Shown here: piece after piece, positions 43,559 through 53,689 of the stretch | Layout: the number at the start of each line of letters is the position of its first letter | Numbering within the stretch: the stretch's first letter is position 1 | Assembly (NCBI GenBank): GCA_029215795.1 | Contig: JARDYH010000006.1 | Span: 27,233,501-27,297,500, forward strand | Length of the DNA: 64,000 bases | Origin: Anniella stebbinsi | Taxonomy: Eukaryota; Chordata; Lepidosauria; Squamata; Anniellidae | Reading direction: 5' to 3' | Notes under the pieces: model-generated | Told to the model about the DNA's origin: nothing | Seen by the model: the letters and a program-made list of their open reading frames with translations, nothing else | Database searches by the model: none | Position numbers and translations under genes: made by a program

Positions 43559-44602
43559 TCATAGGGCTGAAGATAGCATGGCTCTTCTGAACCGGGAGGT
43601 CGTCCTGGTGTGGACATCAAGCTTATAGGGCTTGATAAATGTAGACTGCAATGCCCAGGTGGCAGCCCTGCAGAGGTCAGAGAGAGCGACTCCCTTTGCA
43701 AATGCCATCGAGGTTGCTATCCCACAGGTCGAGTGTGCTTGGATCCGTATGGGAAGCTGCCGTTTGGAAAGTTGATATGCTAGTGTGATAGTATGTCGAA
43801 TCCAAGCTGCCAAGCATTGTGAAGAAATTGGGAAGCCCTTCTTATGTTCGCCATAACAGACAAATAATCTATTAGTAGATCCGAATGACAGAGTTCTAGA
43901 CTTATAAAAAGCAAGAGCTCTTTTCACATCCAGAGTGTGAAGTCTCCTTTCCAGGTCAGTTTGTGGATCTTGAAAAAATGAAGGAAGTGAGATAGCTTCA
44001 TTCATATGAAAATCAGAGATCACCTTCGGTAAAAAAGAAATATCTGGACGCAAGGATGCTGAGTTCTTATGGAAAATTAGGTACGGTGGGTCAACGCGGA
44101 GCAGTATGAGTTCACCAACTCTCCTTGCTGAAGTAATTGCCACTAGAAATGCCACCTTCCATGATAGTAGGTGCAAGGAGCATGTCGCTAAAGGCTCAAA
44201 GGGCTTAGACATTAGTGCTTTTAATACAAGCGACAAATCCCAAGACGGAGCCTGTGGTCTCAGTGGTGGTCTCAAATTTCGTGTTCCCTTAAGAAAAGTA
44301 CAAACTAATGGATGAGAGAAGAGGGTGAAGCCCTCAACCGGAGGGAGAACATTGGATATGTAAGCTAAGTAAACTCTAATGGAGAAATACTGGAGACCCC
44401 TTTCAAACAAATGGGCCAAAAAATGTAAAACTTGAGTAACAAAACTTGTGCAGGGATCAAAGACGTTGTCCACTGCAAACTTCGTAAAAGTTGTCCATTT
44501 AGTAGAATAGGATCGTCTAGTTGATAGACATTTTGAGGCATCTAATATGGTCGGTACCTCTATCGGGATAGAGGGAAGGGCAGTATCTACACTATCCGCC
44601 AT
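43559..44602 (-). CDS. tyrosine recombinase of the DIRS element (probably inactive)
   Basis: 347 codons, fully open, ATG at 44602-44600. The family joins the circular DNA copy to the genome by tyrosine-recombinase chemistry. The N-terminal SAM-like domain spans about residues 20-115. The catalytic domain has 'TSARRVGEL' (R161 as the first arginine), 'RAATWALQSTFIKPY' (W316 at the H/W position, Tyr326 as nucleophile) and 'HSTCG' where HxxR is expected: residue 293 is Cys (codon TGT, plus-strand 43724-43726). A CpG transition in an Arg codon (CGT to TGT) explains the change. The ATG lies 16 bp inside the preceding RT/RH frame, an overlap typical of these elements. It has stayed open while gag and RT have decayed. 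Activity is unlikely without the second arginine. Confidence 0.85.
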   Translation of the reverse strand: MADSVDTALPSIPIEVPTILDASKCLSTRRSYSTKWTTFTKFAVDNVFDPCTSFVTQVLHFLAHLFERGLQYFSIRVYLAYISNVLPPVEGFTLFSHPLVCTFLKGTRNLRPPLRPQAPSWDLSLVLKALMSKPFEPLATCSLHLLSWKVAFLVAITSARRVGELILLRVDPPYLIFHKNSASLRPDISFLPKVISDFHMNEAISLPSFFQDPQTDLERRLHTLDVKRALAFYKSRTLSFGSTNRLFVCYGEHKKGFPISSQCLAAWIRHTITLAYQLSKRQLPIRIQAHSTCGIATSMAFAKGVALSDLCRAATWALQSTFIKPYKLDVHTRTTSRFRRAMLSSAL

Positions 44603-46464
44603 GCCGTCAACTTCAGGGTGTTGAGATCCGGGTGGCGAACCCTGCCATTACTGTGGGACAGAAGGTTCCAAAGTGGGGGCAGCTTGTAATAATGTCTCCA
44701 GGATAGACGGAGGAGGGCATGGAACCACGGCTGTCTTGGCCACCATTGAGTGATGACGATGCAATTGGTGTGATCCTTGCCAATCTTTGACAGAACCCTG
44801 GTTAGTAATGGGAATGGTGGGAAGAGGTAAAACACTGGTCCGCTCCACTGTAGGGAGAAGGCGTCCCCAAGTGAAGAGTGGCCGGTGCCTCCTCTGGAGC
44901 AGAAACTCCGACATACCCGATTCAATTGGGTTGTGAAAAGGTCTATGGGTGGTGTCCCCATTTCCGAAATAGAATTTGTCGAATTTGAGGAAGCAGCTCC
45001 CACTCGTGGGTCAAGGTGGTGGATCTACTCAACTGATCGGCAAGGGTGTTGTGGGATCCAGTGATGTGAATCTCTGACAAACGAATACCCCTGGGTATGG
45101 CCCAAGTAGAAATCTTCAGCGTTAGTTCCACTAGTGAGATAGAGTGGGTTCCTCCCTGCTTGTTAAGGTACCACAGTACAGCTGTATTGTCCATCAGAAT
45201 CTGTACATGTCTGCCTGTGATCTCTGTCTTGAATGCGATCAGAGCTTTCCAGACCGTGAGGAGCTCCAACATGTTGATGATGCGAAGAGACTTGCAATAG
45301 GCTCCCCATCCTTGGAGAGAGGCATCTGTTGTGATAACTTTGGTATGCGGTGGTTGGAGAAAAGGCATACCCCTTGTAAGGTTGCAGACCTCCGTCCACC
45401 AATTAGGGATTGTGCCACAGAAACTGGAAGCGAGGGACGGCACCGACGAGCGTCCGTTTCGAAATCGTAGACCTGTGCCAACCATAGTTGGAGAGGTCTC
45501 ATTCGCAACCTGGCCTATTCCACGACTGCAACTGTCGACGCCATATAACCAAGCAGCCGCTGGACAGTATGCACTGTTGTTTGCTGGTGGCTGTGAAGGG
45601 TGGAAGCTAAAGAAGTTATGCGAAGCACTCGGTTCCGAGGCAGGTATGCTTTTCCCAAGTGGGCTTCCCAATGAAGTCGATGCGCTGCATTGGACGCAAG
45701 TGTTATTTCTCGAGATTGATACAAAGTCCCAGAGACTTTAGGAGGTTCAGAACGAGTTGGAGGGAGGTATGTAAGCAATGTTCGTCCGTGGACACAAGTA
45801 GTCAATCGTCCAGGTACGGGTAAATTTCTATCCCTTCTGTTCGTAGAAAGGCACACACAGCTGCCATGCACTTTGTGAAAATCCGGGGAGCTGAGGAGAG
45901 ACCGAATGGAAGGACGGTGAACTGAAAAACCTGATCCCCTACCGCGAAGCGTAGAAAATGTTGGCGATCTGGATGGATGGCTATATGGAAGTACGCATCC
46001 TTTAGATCTATGGAAGCGAACCAAACCTGCTTGCAGAGAAGGGGCAAGATCAAGTCTAGTGTTGTCATCCTGAACTTCTTCAGAACCAAGTATTCGTTTA
46101 GGAGACTTAAGTCTAGAATGGGACAAAGTCCTCCATCACGTTTGGGAACCGTAAAGTAACGGGAGAAAAATCCACTTGTGATGTCTGCGTTGATCCGCTG
46201 GATAGCTCCCTTCTGTAATTGGTTTTTTATTTCGTTCCGCAGAGTAATTGAAGGCGAAGTAACTCTTACGGTGCCCAAGGGAGGGAAGACTTCGAAGTTG
46301 AGGCGGTATCCCTGGGAAATGACATCCAGGACCCAAGTATCTGTTGTGATGAGTGCCCAAGTGTGACGGAAGTGGAACAGTTGATTGCCAAAGATCGGGT
46401 CCAAGGTCGGAAGGATTGGGATGGAGTCAAAGTCGACACTTAGGGGCCTGGTCTGAACGGCCAC
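44587..46464 (-). pseudogene. broken DIRS reverse transcriptase / RNase H
   Basis: RT part (46464-45802): 'VPKRDGG' , 'SIDLKDAYFHI', 'LPFGLSSAPRIFTK' and the active-site box 'YLDD', followed at once by TGA (45804-45802), where TGG is expected for this family. A second in-frame stop lies near 45705. The frame then shifts at least twice before RNase H (45671-44943). That domain is readable with 'TTDASLQGWGAYC', 'NMLELLTVWKAL', 'MDNTAVLWYLNKQGG' and 'GSHNTLADQLSR', so all four acidic positions are present. A further shift leads into the connecting segment (45003-44587) that overlaps the recombinase start. It would copy element RNA into DNA; this copy cannot. Confidence 0.88.
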
Positions 46465-48412
46465 GGAATGGGCGTTGTTTGAAGGGTTGATATTGGCGGT
46501 GTTGAACTGACTGATTTTGATACCGAGAGGATCGATCAGAAAACTGCCTGTTGAAGAAAGGGTTTTGAGGACGAAACCATTTACGAGGTTTAGAAGAAGA
46601 CTGTGGAAAGGGTTGACCTATGCCCATCTTCTTTGCTGTTGTTCGGGCTTTCTGTACCGAGTCCATCTGGTCATCGGTTTTTGCATTAAATAAACCTTCT
46701 CCATCGAAAGGTAAATCCTAGTTCTAGCCTCAGGGGTTAAGTCAGCAGATCTAAGCCATGCATGGCGACGGATAGCTATTCCTCCAATCATGGATTTGGT
46801 ATGACAGTCCGTCTGGTGACGAACTGAATTAATTTGATGTCTGGACAATTTCATCGCCTCTGATTGAAAAACTCTGGCCAGTTCCCGTTGCTGGTCTGGT
46901 AGTTTGTCACAGAGGGACCCAATTTTGTCCCATAGAAAAAGCTGATATCGAGACATCATGGCCTCATAATTTGATACGTGAAGGCCCAAAGTGGGTGTGT
47001 AAATAGAAAAGGAGTTTCCTTCTCCTGAACCTTATACATGGCCTCCAGACATTTTGACATTGGAGCCATCATCGAAGGTGCACCCCAGGAGCGCTGTACT
47101 GTTTGTAAGAGCGCTGGAAGGAAGGGTACCACAACAGGAACTGAGGAGTCAGTATAGACAGCATCATATACTGGATCCTTTACTAGATCAAGCTGTTGTT
47201 GTGCTTCAATGCCCAGACTCTGTGCCTTGCGAAGAATCTGATCTGAAAAAACTCCTAGTTCTTCAGAGGGCGACGCTCCTCCCTTAGTCTCCACTACATC
47301 ATCAGGTGAAGCTATGGATGGAGTTGGAAAGGAAACAGAAGAGGAATCAGAAAGATAATCCTCTGCTGAATTAGGGGATGTAACCCTCTGTGGCGGTCGT
47401 GTGGTCGAGGACCATTCTGGTGCTAATTGAGCTGGACGGAGGACGTGGCGGCTCTAAATGAAGAAGAGAAGCATGGCGAGGTGGAACAGGAGGAGGTAAC
47501 TGTTCAGTTGGACCGCGAGATAAGGATCTGTTGGGAACTGATTGTGGAGGTGAGAGCTCTCTCCTGTACCAATCCCTGTGCCCGTACTGGTGGTCAAGGT
47601 GATATTCTTGCCAATGCCGTGAGGAGGGGGGGGCGGTCATAGTAACGATCCCACTCCTCATGAGGAGATTGATCATGGTAGTGAATGTAGTAATACCGCT
47701 CCGAGCTGCGGTCTTTGGTACGAGATCTAGAGCGTGATCTGTACCGAGGACTAACCCATCGACTCCGAGGAGGCGAGAGGGGTTGTTGGTATTGAGGAGA
47801 CAGAGGGCGAGTTTCTGTCGATATCGGTCTCGAACTTTCACTAGGGTGTACCGTAGGCTGAAGTGATGGAGGTGGAGGAGGGGAAGTATCCCTGATCTCT
47901 CCCTCGGAAGCAGTCGAAATCGGCTCGATGCCTAGAGACTGAACAAGTGGCTCGACTGCTATATGGATCGGAGAATCCACCAATGGCGGTGGTGGTGGTA
48001 TAACGGTCCCCGCCGTAGGGTGCTTGTCCTTAGATTTCTTTCTTTCTTTTTTGAGGAGCTGGATCTGACATGCAGTTAGTCTTTTTGACCTAGCTAGCGT
48101 TTGAGTTAAAGAAAAAGGTGGAGCAGACTGAACCGCTACTTGTGAGGTGGAGGGAATAGGACTCTGCACCACGGCAGATTGATTGTCCACCGCTTGTAGA
48201 GCTTTCTGCCAAAGAACAGATTTAAGGTGGTCGGCCCTATTTCTCCTGGCTTGTCTAGAGAAGGACATGTAAATTTTGCAAGCCTCGACAACGTGCGATT
48301 CACCCAGGCACAACAAACAAAGGGAATGAGCGTCCGAGGGTGGCAATTTAGCGCTGCATTCGATGCATCTAGTAAATGGAGCCTTCAAGGCCATACAGCT
48401 GAAAAGGATCAA
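46427..48412 (-). pseudogene. broken DIRS gag-like ORF
   Basis: It starts at ATG 48412-48410. The N-terminus has a zinc-finger-like cysteine pattern ('CIECSAKLP', then 'CLLCLGESH' and a later Cys, residues about 16-46), common in vertebrate DIRS gag. A Pro/Ser-rich middle follows, with an SR-rich tract ('SPRYRSRSRSRTKDRSS', about 47745-47695). The reading frame changes about four times (near 47600-47840, 47300, 46980 and 46660). The last segment ends at 46427, overlapping the RT start (46464) by 38 bp. It is expected to form particles with element RNA. Function in this copy is lost. Confidence 0.75.
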
Positions 48413-48544
48413 CGTAGAACGCTGAGGGGAAAAAAAACAAGTATAAGAAGAGAATGAAAAGGAAGAAGAAAAAAGAAGGAAAAAAAATCCTCAGCAAATA
48501 GTCAAGAAAGACCAGTGAAGCTCCAACGAGGTTAAACCAACGGC

Positions 48545-48708
48545 GGTTGAAGAGGAACTGAGGGATAGGGCGGGAACACTACGGACATGCGTGGTGCGAT
48601 GGTGGGGGAACTTCCAATAGCTTCCTTAGCTATTGGAAGTTCCGATCGAGGCTCCGCGCCGACGCAGAGCCCCATGAGTGTGATGCACAGAGACCACAAA
48701 GAAGAACT
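48545..48708. repeat. DIRS right terminal inverted repeat
   Basis: Inverted match to 43160-43340. It includes a perfect hairpin at 48609-48641, with arms AACTTCCAATAGCT and AGCTATTGGAAGTT around TCCTT. The left repeat has only one of the two arms. Confidence 0.88.
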
Positions 48709-48769
48709 AAATTAACTGTCTCTCTCTTCTCTCCTTCTGCTGGGAAATTTCCTGCTTGCCTGCCTCAGC

Positions 48770-49690
48770 ATCCAGAAATAGGACTGCCATCTTGTCAGGG
48801 ATCATCATCCATGCACTGGTAACCTCCCTTATCGATTACCTAAGACCCCCTCTAGATGGATTCCATTTGACGCCTGTTCCTCCGATTATGCGCATCTTCT
48901 CGGAAGCGCTTTACCGTAAATGCTTGTATGCAGGAGGTAATTGAGCACTCAACAGGTGACCTTACCGGTTGTTTGAAATGCGCTTTACAAGTAGTTAATG
49001 CAGAGAATCGCTTGTTCGCATAGTCAAAATGCGCTTTAACGGCCGGAGCAAAATAAAACTCACTATTTAATGCGCATTCGATAATGCGCACAATCGGAGA
49101 GAAAACGCGCCTCTACGCCCGATTTGCGCTCCGTTCTTGTAGAGGTAAATTTTTTAATGCGCCTTGAAAGAGCTTTAAATGCCTCTTGTAGAGGCAGCCT
49201 AAGTGAGCTCTACATGGAGCAGCTGATAGAGAAGGTAGCTGCCAGGCTCTTAAAAGGTGTTGGTCCCAGAGAATGTACTTTTGCTGGCTTGCTCACATTG
49301 CTTTGTACACAGGTGAAGGTCAAGTGTTGATACTGAAGGAGCTATAAGGCCTGAGCCCAGCATAACCCATGGAATATCTTCTACCACATGAGCCCTGCTG
49401 TGGAGATTGGTGAATAAAGACTTGCTATATGCATGGGCCTCTTCCTTGTAAGGTTAGATCAGCAAGGCATGACTTTTTCTGTAGTGGTATCACAACTGTG
49501 GAACTCTCTCTCTAGAGAGAGATCAACTTCCACCAGTTTTTAGTTTTTCATGGGCTTTCACATGTTAATAGTATGCAGTTTCTCCTGATGATTTGTGATT
49601 CGGGTAAATTTTGTCACTTTAATTTTAAATTTAGCTTTATGTATCATTTGTAAACTACCTTGAGCAAAAAGGTGGCTAAAGCATTTTTAA
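48770..49690 (+). mobile_element. L2-like LINE 3' fragment interrupted by F1 copy 3
   Basis: 'atccatgcactggtaacctcccttatcgattacc' (48808-48840) joins 'gtgagctctacatgg' (49203-49217) once the insertion and one TAA are removed. A parallel stretch without the insertion is at 54555-54605 ('gtgcactggtaacctcatgagcagattactttaatgcactctaggtggg'). The tail 'gtggaactctctctctagagag ... aaactaccttgagcaaaaaggtggctaaagc' reaches 49690. Confidence 0.7.
48844..49199. mobile_element. F1 copy 3: short non-autonomous DNA transposon, 356 bp
   Basis: Ends GACCCCCTCTAGATGG and, inverted, GGCTGCCTCTACAAG. TAA is duplicated at 48841-48843 and 49200-49202. The right half, inverted, matches the left 140 bp of F1 copies 1 and 4 ('gcggagcgcaaat', 'tgcgcattatcgaatgcgcattaaatagtgag'). 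The left end matches the other terminus ('tttgacgcctgttcctccgattatgcgcat'). It has no cargo and so shows the minimal F1 unit. Confidence 0.85.
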
Positions 49691-50940
49691 AGAACTAGAT
49701 AGATGATTTACAACACAACATTACCGGTCACATCCCTGAAGGAAAATTATACCACAGTTTAAAAAGTTACAGCTCTAACCAAGTGTAAACTCAGACAGGT
49801 GATTGGGACACATTTCTTTGTTAAGAGCAATTTTCTTTCTTGCCATTATTATGTGTAACTTTTGAATAACAATTTAGTATGAACTCTACCACTTAGACAC
49901 ATATTGCTCATATATTTATTCATAAATCAATCCTTCCAGCTCTGTGACCAATTTTTATTTATTCCTTGGCCTGTGATCTCTTTCCAGCTAGTCCACATTT
50001 GGATGGCACTGCATATGTCAACTGAAGGAGCCAAATGCAGCTGCAATCATTCCTTAAGGAGGGGATAATCACTTCAGGACTCCTCCTATATGCAGCCTAA
50101 AATTATATCAGCTGTTTTGTGCCAAACACTTACAAATTAGTTTTGACTCTCCACACAAAGAACAGCAAAAGTTAATTTAAATTGTAACAATCAAATGATA
50201 GCTTCTCATCTGAGAGTGTGATTCTTTGGTGAACTAGAAATCTGCACAAATGCATTTTATAGAAGTGTGATCTTACATGATTGCCACTCGATAAACAGAG
50301 GGCTCAGTTTATCTAAAGAGCCAGGCAGAGCAGCAGCAGGACAGAGGCTTTTACAGCCTCTCAGCCCGTTTAGTTTGCTTTCCAGGGAGTGAGTGGGGAT
50401 GGCAAATGAGAATAAGCGAATCTAGTCCTTTCCTGCTCCTTCCCCTCCCTTCATTCTGCTTCGTTTTCCCTCTCAGATGTCTCTTCCAAGGTTGCAGTTG
50501 CAACCTTCGAAAAGAAGCTGACCCAGAGCTTACTTCTGAGTAAACAGGTGTAGAACTGACTTTTAATAGTGTGGTCAACTCAGAAGCTTTTTTTAAAAGG
50601 CTAAAACAGCAAACTGGAAAGAAGTACTCTGCAACCCTATGCTTACTTTTGAGGTCTTACTTCTGTTTACTCAGAAGTAAGTATCTCTCTGTTCAATGGA
50701 GTTTACTCAATGGTAAGCCTGCATGGGATTTTAGTATGACTTGGATGTAAATGCAGTTGAAATCAATGGGATTCACTCTGGAGTAAGGGAACCAGCAGAT
50801 CTCTATTTTATGAACTAGAGATGCACAACTTCGCATGATCAAAGGAAAGGAAAAGCGAGCCTTCACAAATGCAAAGAGGTGGAAGACCGCACTGGTGAAC
50901 AATCAGGAAAAGGTTTTAAGGGGGGGGGGGAGATTTTAAA
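49691..50940. other. non-coding stretch with 'ttactcagaagtaag' type repeat
   Basis: 50520-50790 contains several inverted TTACTTCTGAGTAAAC-type words, also seen at 14960, 56130, 61700 and 62650, probably one dispersed repeat. A G run lies at 50920-50929. No gene. Confidence 0.4.
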
Positions 50941-51203
50941 AAATCTTAAAAAATCAAGGTATGGATCGATCTGATTCAAATTTGGCAGGCCGAAAGCTCT
51001 CCTGGAGACCTATCACAATGTCAAGTTTCATCTCTTTATCTATAAAAATCACGCAAATGTAAGCATTTTGGTTAATTTGCATTTTAAAAAACTCCTAAAA
51101 ATCAAGGCATGGACCTATCTGATTCAAACTTGGCATGCCGAAAGCTCTACTTAAGAGTTCCCAAGATCCCAAGTTTCATATCTTTATCTTTAAAAATCAG
51201 GGA
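50941..51203. repeat. two-copy tandem repeat, period about 148 bp
   Basis: 'aaaatcaaggtatggatcgatctgattcaaatttggcaggccgaaagctct' (from 50950) recurs from 51098 as 'aaaatcaaggcatggacctatctgattcaaacttggcatgccgaaagctct', both followed by 'caagtttcat.tctttatct.taaaaatca'. The second unit runs into a family G element. Confidence 0.8.
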
Positions 51204-51239
51204 GCTGTGGGCAAGAAGAGTGGGGTTGGAGCAGTAAAA

Positions 51240-51570
51240 AGTCCATTTATTCTAACGTTCGACCCCGAGGAGTGCTGGAGGAGAAGCCCCCCACCCTCCC
51301 CTTTCCCCTTTCATCAGGCAGATTCCATTCAAAGCACATGCCCCCAACAAAGGAAAAAGCAAGGGAACAGCACTAGATGGAGGTTTAAGGGTGCATTGAA
51401 GTCGCTTCGGGAAAATAATCCAGACTTTCCCCGCACCAAAATAATATGCAAAACAGAGGAAAAGAGGCAAAATGGGTGCAGGACAGGGATGACGTCCCGT
51501 GAGTCCCGTGCTGCAAAACTAGATACTAGGCATGGCGAGAGTGTGTTAAACTGCTGGTGTGATGGAGCTC
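51240..51570 (-). mobile_element. family G copy (GAGCTCCATCACACC type), minus strand
   Basis: On the minus strand from 51570: GAGCTCCATCACACCAGCAG, 'acactctcgccatgcctag', 'ttgcagcacgggactcacgggacgtcatccctgtcctgc', 'gtctggattattttcccgaagcgacttcaatgcaccctt'. These are ordered matches to 38146-38345. Left limit approximate. Confidence 0.68.
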
Positions 51571-51707
51571 TAGGTCTCTGCAGTCATAGTTCTGTCCATG
51601 GCTGTGTTTGAGGAAATCAGTACCATTCTATGGCTCCCCAGATGTTCTCTGGGAGTCTTGGTTTACTTTGCCCATCACTTTGGATTCTAGTTCATTTTCT
51701 CTTAAAA

Positions 51708-51795
51708 TAAAACCTCCGCTGGATCAGACCAAAAGCCCATCCAGTCCAGGATTCTCTGTCCAACACTGGCCAATCTGAAGGTTCGGGAAGCATAC
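51708..51795 (-). mobile_element. CR1-like end fragment, minus strand
   Basis: 'cgctggatcagaccaaaagcccatccagtccaggattctctgtccaacactggccaatctgaaggttcgggaagc' is the complement of a CR1-like or SINE tail. Confidence 0.6.
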
Positions 51796-51799
51796 AAGA

Positions 51800-52068
51800 A
51801 AGGGATGAAGGCCAACCGTTTACCTGTTTACTACACACTTCCTCTAAGGGCCTCCTCCAGGTGCCTTGCCCGAGGGAGGCTTGAAAGGTGGCAACAAAGG
51901 GAGAAGGCCTATTTGATCTTCAACATTTTTATTGCATGGCTTTATGCTGCTTTCATCTGCTGTTCTTTTGACTTTACTTTATGTTGTGTGCATTTGGTCA
52001 TTTTAATTTTTAAACTACCCTGGAAATATTTCTATTGAAGAGTGGCCTATAAATTATTTAAATAAATG
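51800..52068 (+). mobile_element. L2/CR1-like LINE 3' end
   Basis: 'ggaggcttgaaaggtggcaacaaagggagaaggcctatttgatc' (ORF2 end), then 'tttttaaactaccctggaaatatttctattgaagagtggcctataaattatttaaataaatga' as tail. Confidence 0.65.
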
Positions 52069-52069
52069 A

Positions 52070-53685
52070 ACAGGCCTACTGACCTGAAAGATTTAATAAT
52101 GTCTTTACACAAGGAATTGTTTCCTAAAGAGAAAGTATGGAGAATGGGAGATACATTCCTGGTATCAGTCTTTGAGGTCCAAAGAGCAGAATAAGCTCTT
52201 TTTGTTCCGAATTCCAAACAATGGCAATCATGAAAAGTCATGATATTCTGTATCAAATCTGAAAATTATATTAATCATTAGCAGTCCAACTGGCTTTTGT
52301 GAAATAGTTGAAATACATGAGCTTTTAAGGTTTAGAAATGAATGCAAATGGAAGTGAAATTACAGTTTTACTATTCTACCAATAAAAAATAAAAAAACAA
52401 AATAACAAAACGTTCAAGTCCAGGCATTCTGTATGGTAGCATTTTACTATTTACAATTGATTCTATCAAACAGAGCTTATGTCTGTCAACGTGTATTAAA
52501 TTTCTAATTACTATAATCCAGGTTGGTCTCCTGTGCATAACTTTGAGGTTGAAAAACTAGTTTTGGGAAGTCTTATTCTTTCAAAATGAACCAAGAAAAT
52601 ACATCCCAAATGGCCACCACCCAAACTGCTGAACACAGTCCAATCCCCAACAGTCAGAATTCTGAGTGGGAAACCACCAGCATGCAAAGACTGGAGCTAA
52701 TGGGAAGGGACTGGGATGCAGGACATAGCTCGAAGTTATGGCAAGGTTGCCTAAGTCCCAGGATACAATGCCTTGTGGATGAACAGGAAGGGTGAATGCA
52801 ATAGCAGAAACGGATTTCACTTAACATTTTCAGATTGAGTCTGGCATTCAGGGGAAAAAAAAACTTTCTCTAACTCCTATCGATTAAAATGGTGGATCAG
52901 ACCATTTTAATGTGATAGTTCCATGGTGAAGCCTCCAAGAGCCCATTTTTCAGTGGATTTGGCCTGATGAACCAGTCTTATGAAAGCTCCAATAAGTACT
53001 GCAATTATATGCCCTGTAATAACCGCACAAAGCTTCCTTTTTTTCTTTTTTGCTTCCATTGCTTTTCCCTTTGATTTGCAAGATCGGCTTGACCGGTAAA
53101 CATTTTCAAATATAATGCAATTATTTTCGTGCAAACTATAAATATTTTCAGGCATGACATCAGTGCTGTATGTTTTCCACTGGTGTTTAGATCTTTTTTA
53201 ATTAGGAAGGGGTCTTTGATACTCATACTTGGCAAGCAAATTCAGTCTCTTTCAGTGTACTCCCCTTTTCCTGCAGTACACATTTGCTTTTTTGTTATTT
53301 ACTGTCCTTGAAAATTGGCCTCATCTTCTGTCAGAAGATCTGATTAACGTGGAAAAAAAAAGAAATAAAACGTCCAAAAAAACATTATGGAACTTATTTT
53401 ACATCTCCGAGTCAGAAAGGCAGTGAAAATAACCAGAAGGATGAGATAAGTGGTAATTCTAATCTGTGTGATAAAAACCACCACTTAAATCTTCAGTGAA
53501 GTTGATACTACACTGAACTGGAATTATTTATGACCACTTATGCTAGAGCTTGTGCTTAAAGCAGATGCTAATTATAAAACAAAAATAAAATGTTATTTAA
53601 AGCATCTCTATAACTCTGAAGCTCAGTTCTCAGGGCAAAGCACTGACTATTGAGTTCCACAAAAGAAAGAATATGGACCGATTAA
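52070..53685. other. repeat-poor non-coding stretch
   Basis: No gene recognised. 52960-53260 is unique-looking and AT-rich; homopolymer runs are the only repeats. Confidence 0.3.
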
Positions 53686-53689
53686 TGTA

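Larger units (their letters stand above)
43137..48708 (-). mobile_element. DIRS-type (tyrosine recombinase) retrotransposon, nearly full length
   Basis: 5.57 kb. Order on the minus strand: gag-like, reverse transcriptase, RNase H, tyrosine recombinase. Inverted terminal repeats: about 43160-43340 and 48545-48708, sharing 'cactcatggggctct', 'gcgcggagcctcgatcggaacttccaatagctaagga' and 'gccctatccctcagttcctc'. An internal complementary region (43431-43518) matches the complements of both outer ends, left end first. No target duplication was seen, as expected for this class. Vertebrate DIRS elements are known from reptiles, amphibians and fish. Gag and RT are disabled in this copy. Confidence 0.93.

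Noticed and set aside
45331..45741. Plus-strand frame inside the DIRS element
   Set aside because: It is the antisense shadow of the RNase H region.
43137..48708. Classification as an LTR retrotransposon or endogenous retrovirus
   Set aside because: The termini are inverted, not direct; there is no protease, DDE integrase or envelope, and a tyrosine recombinase is present.
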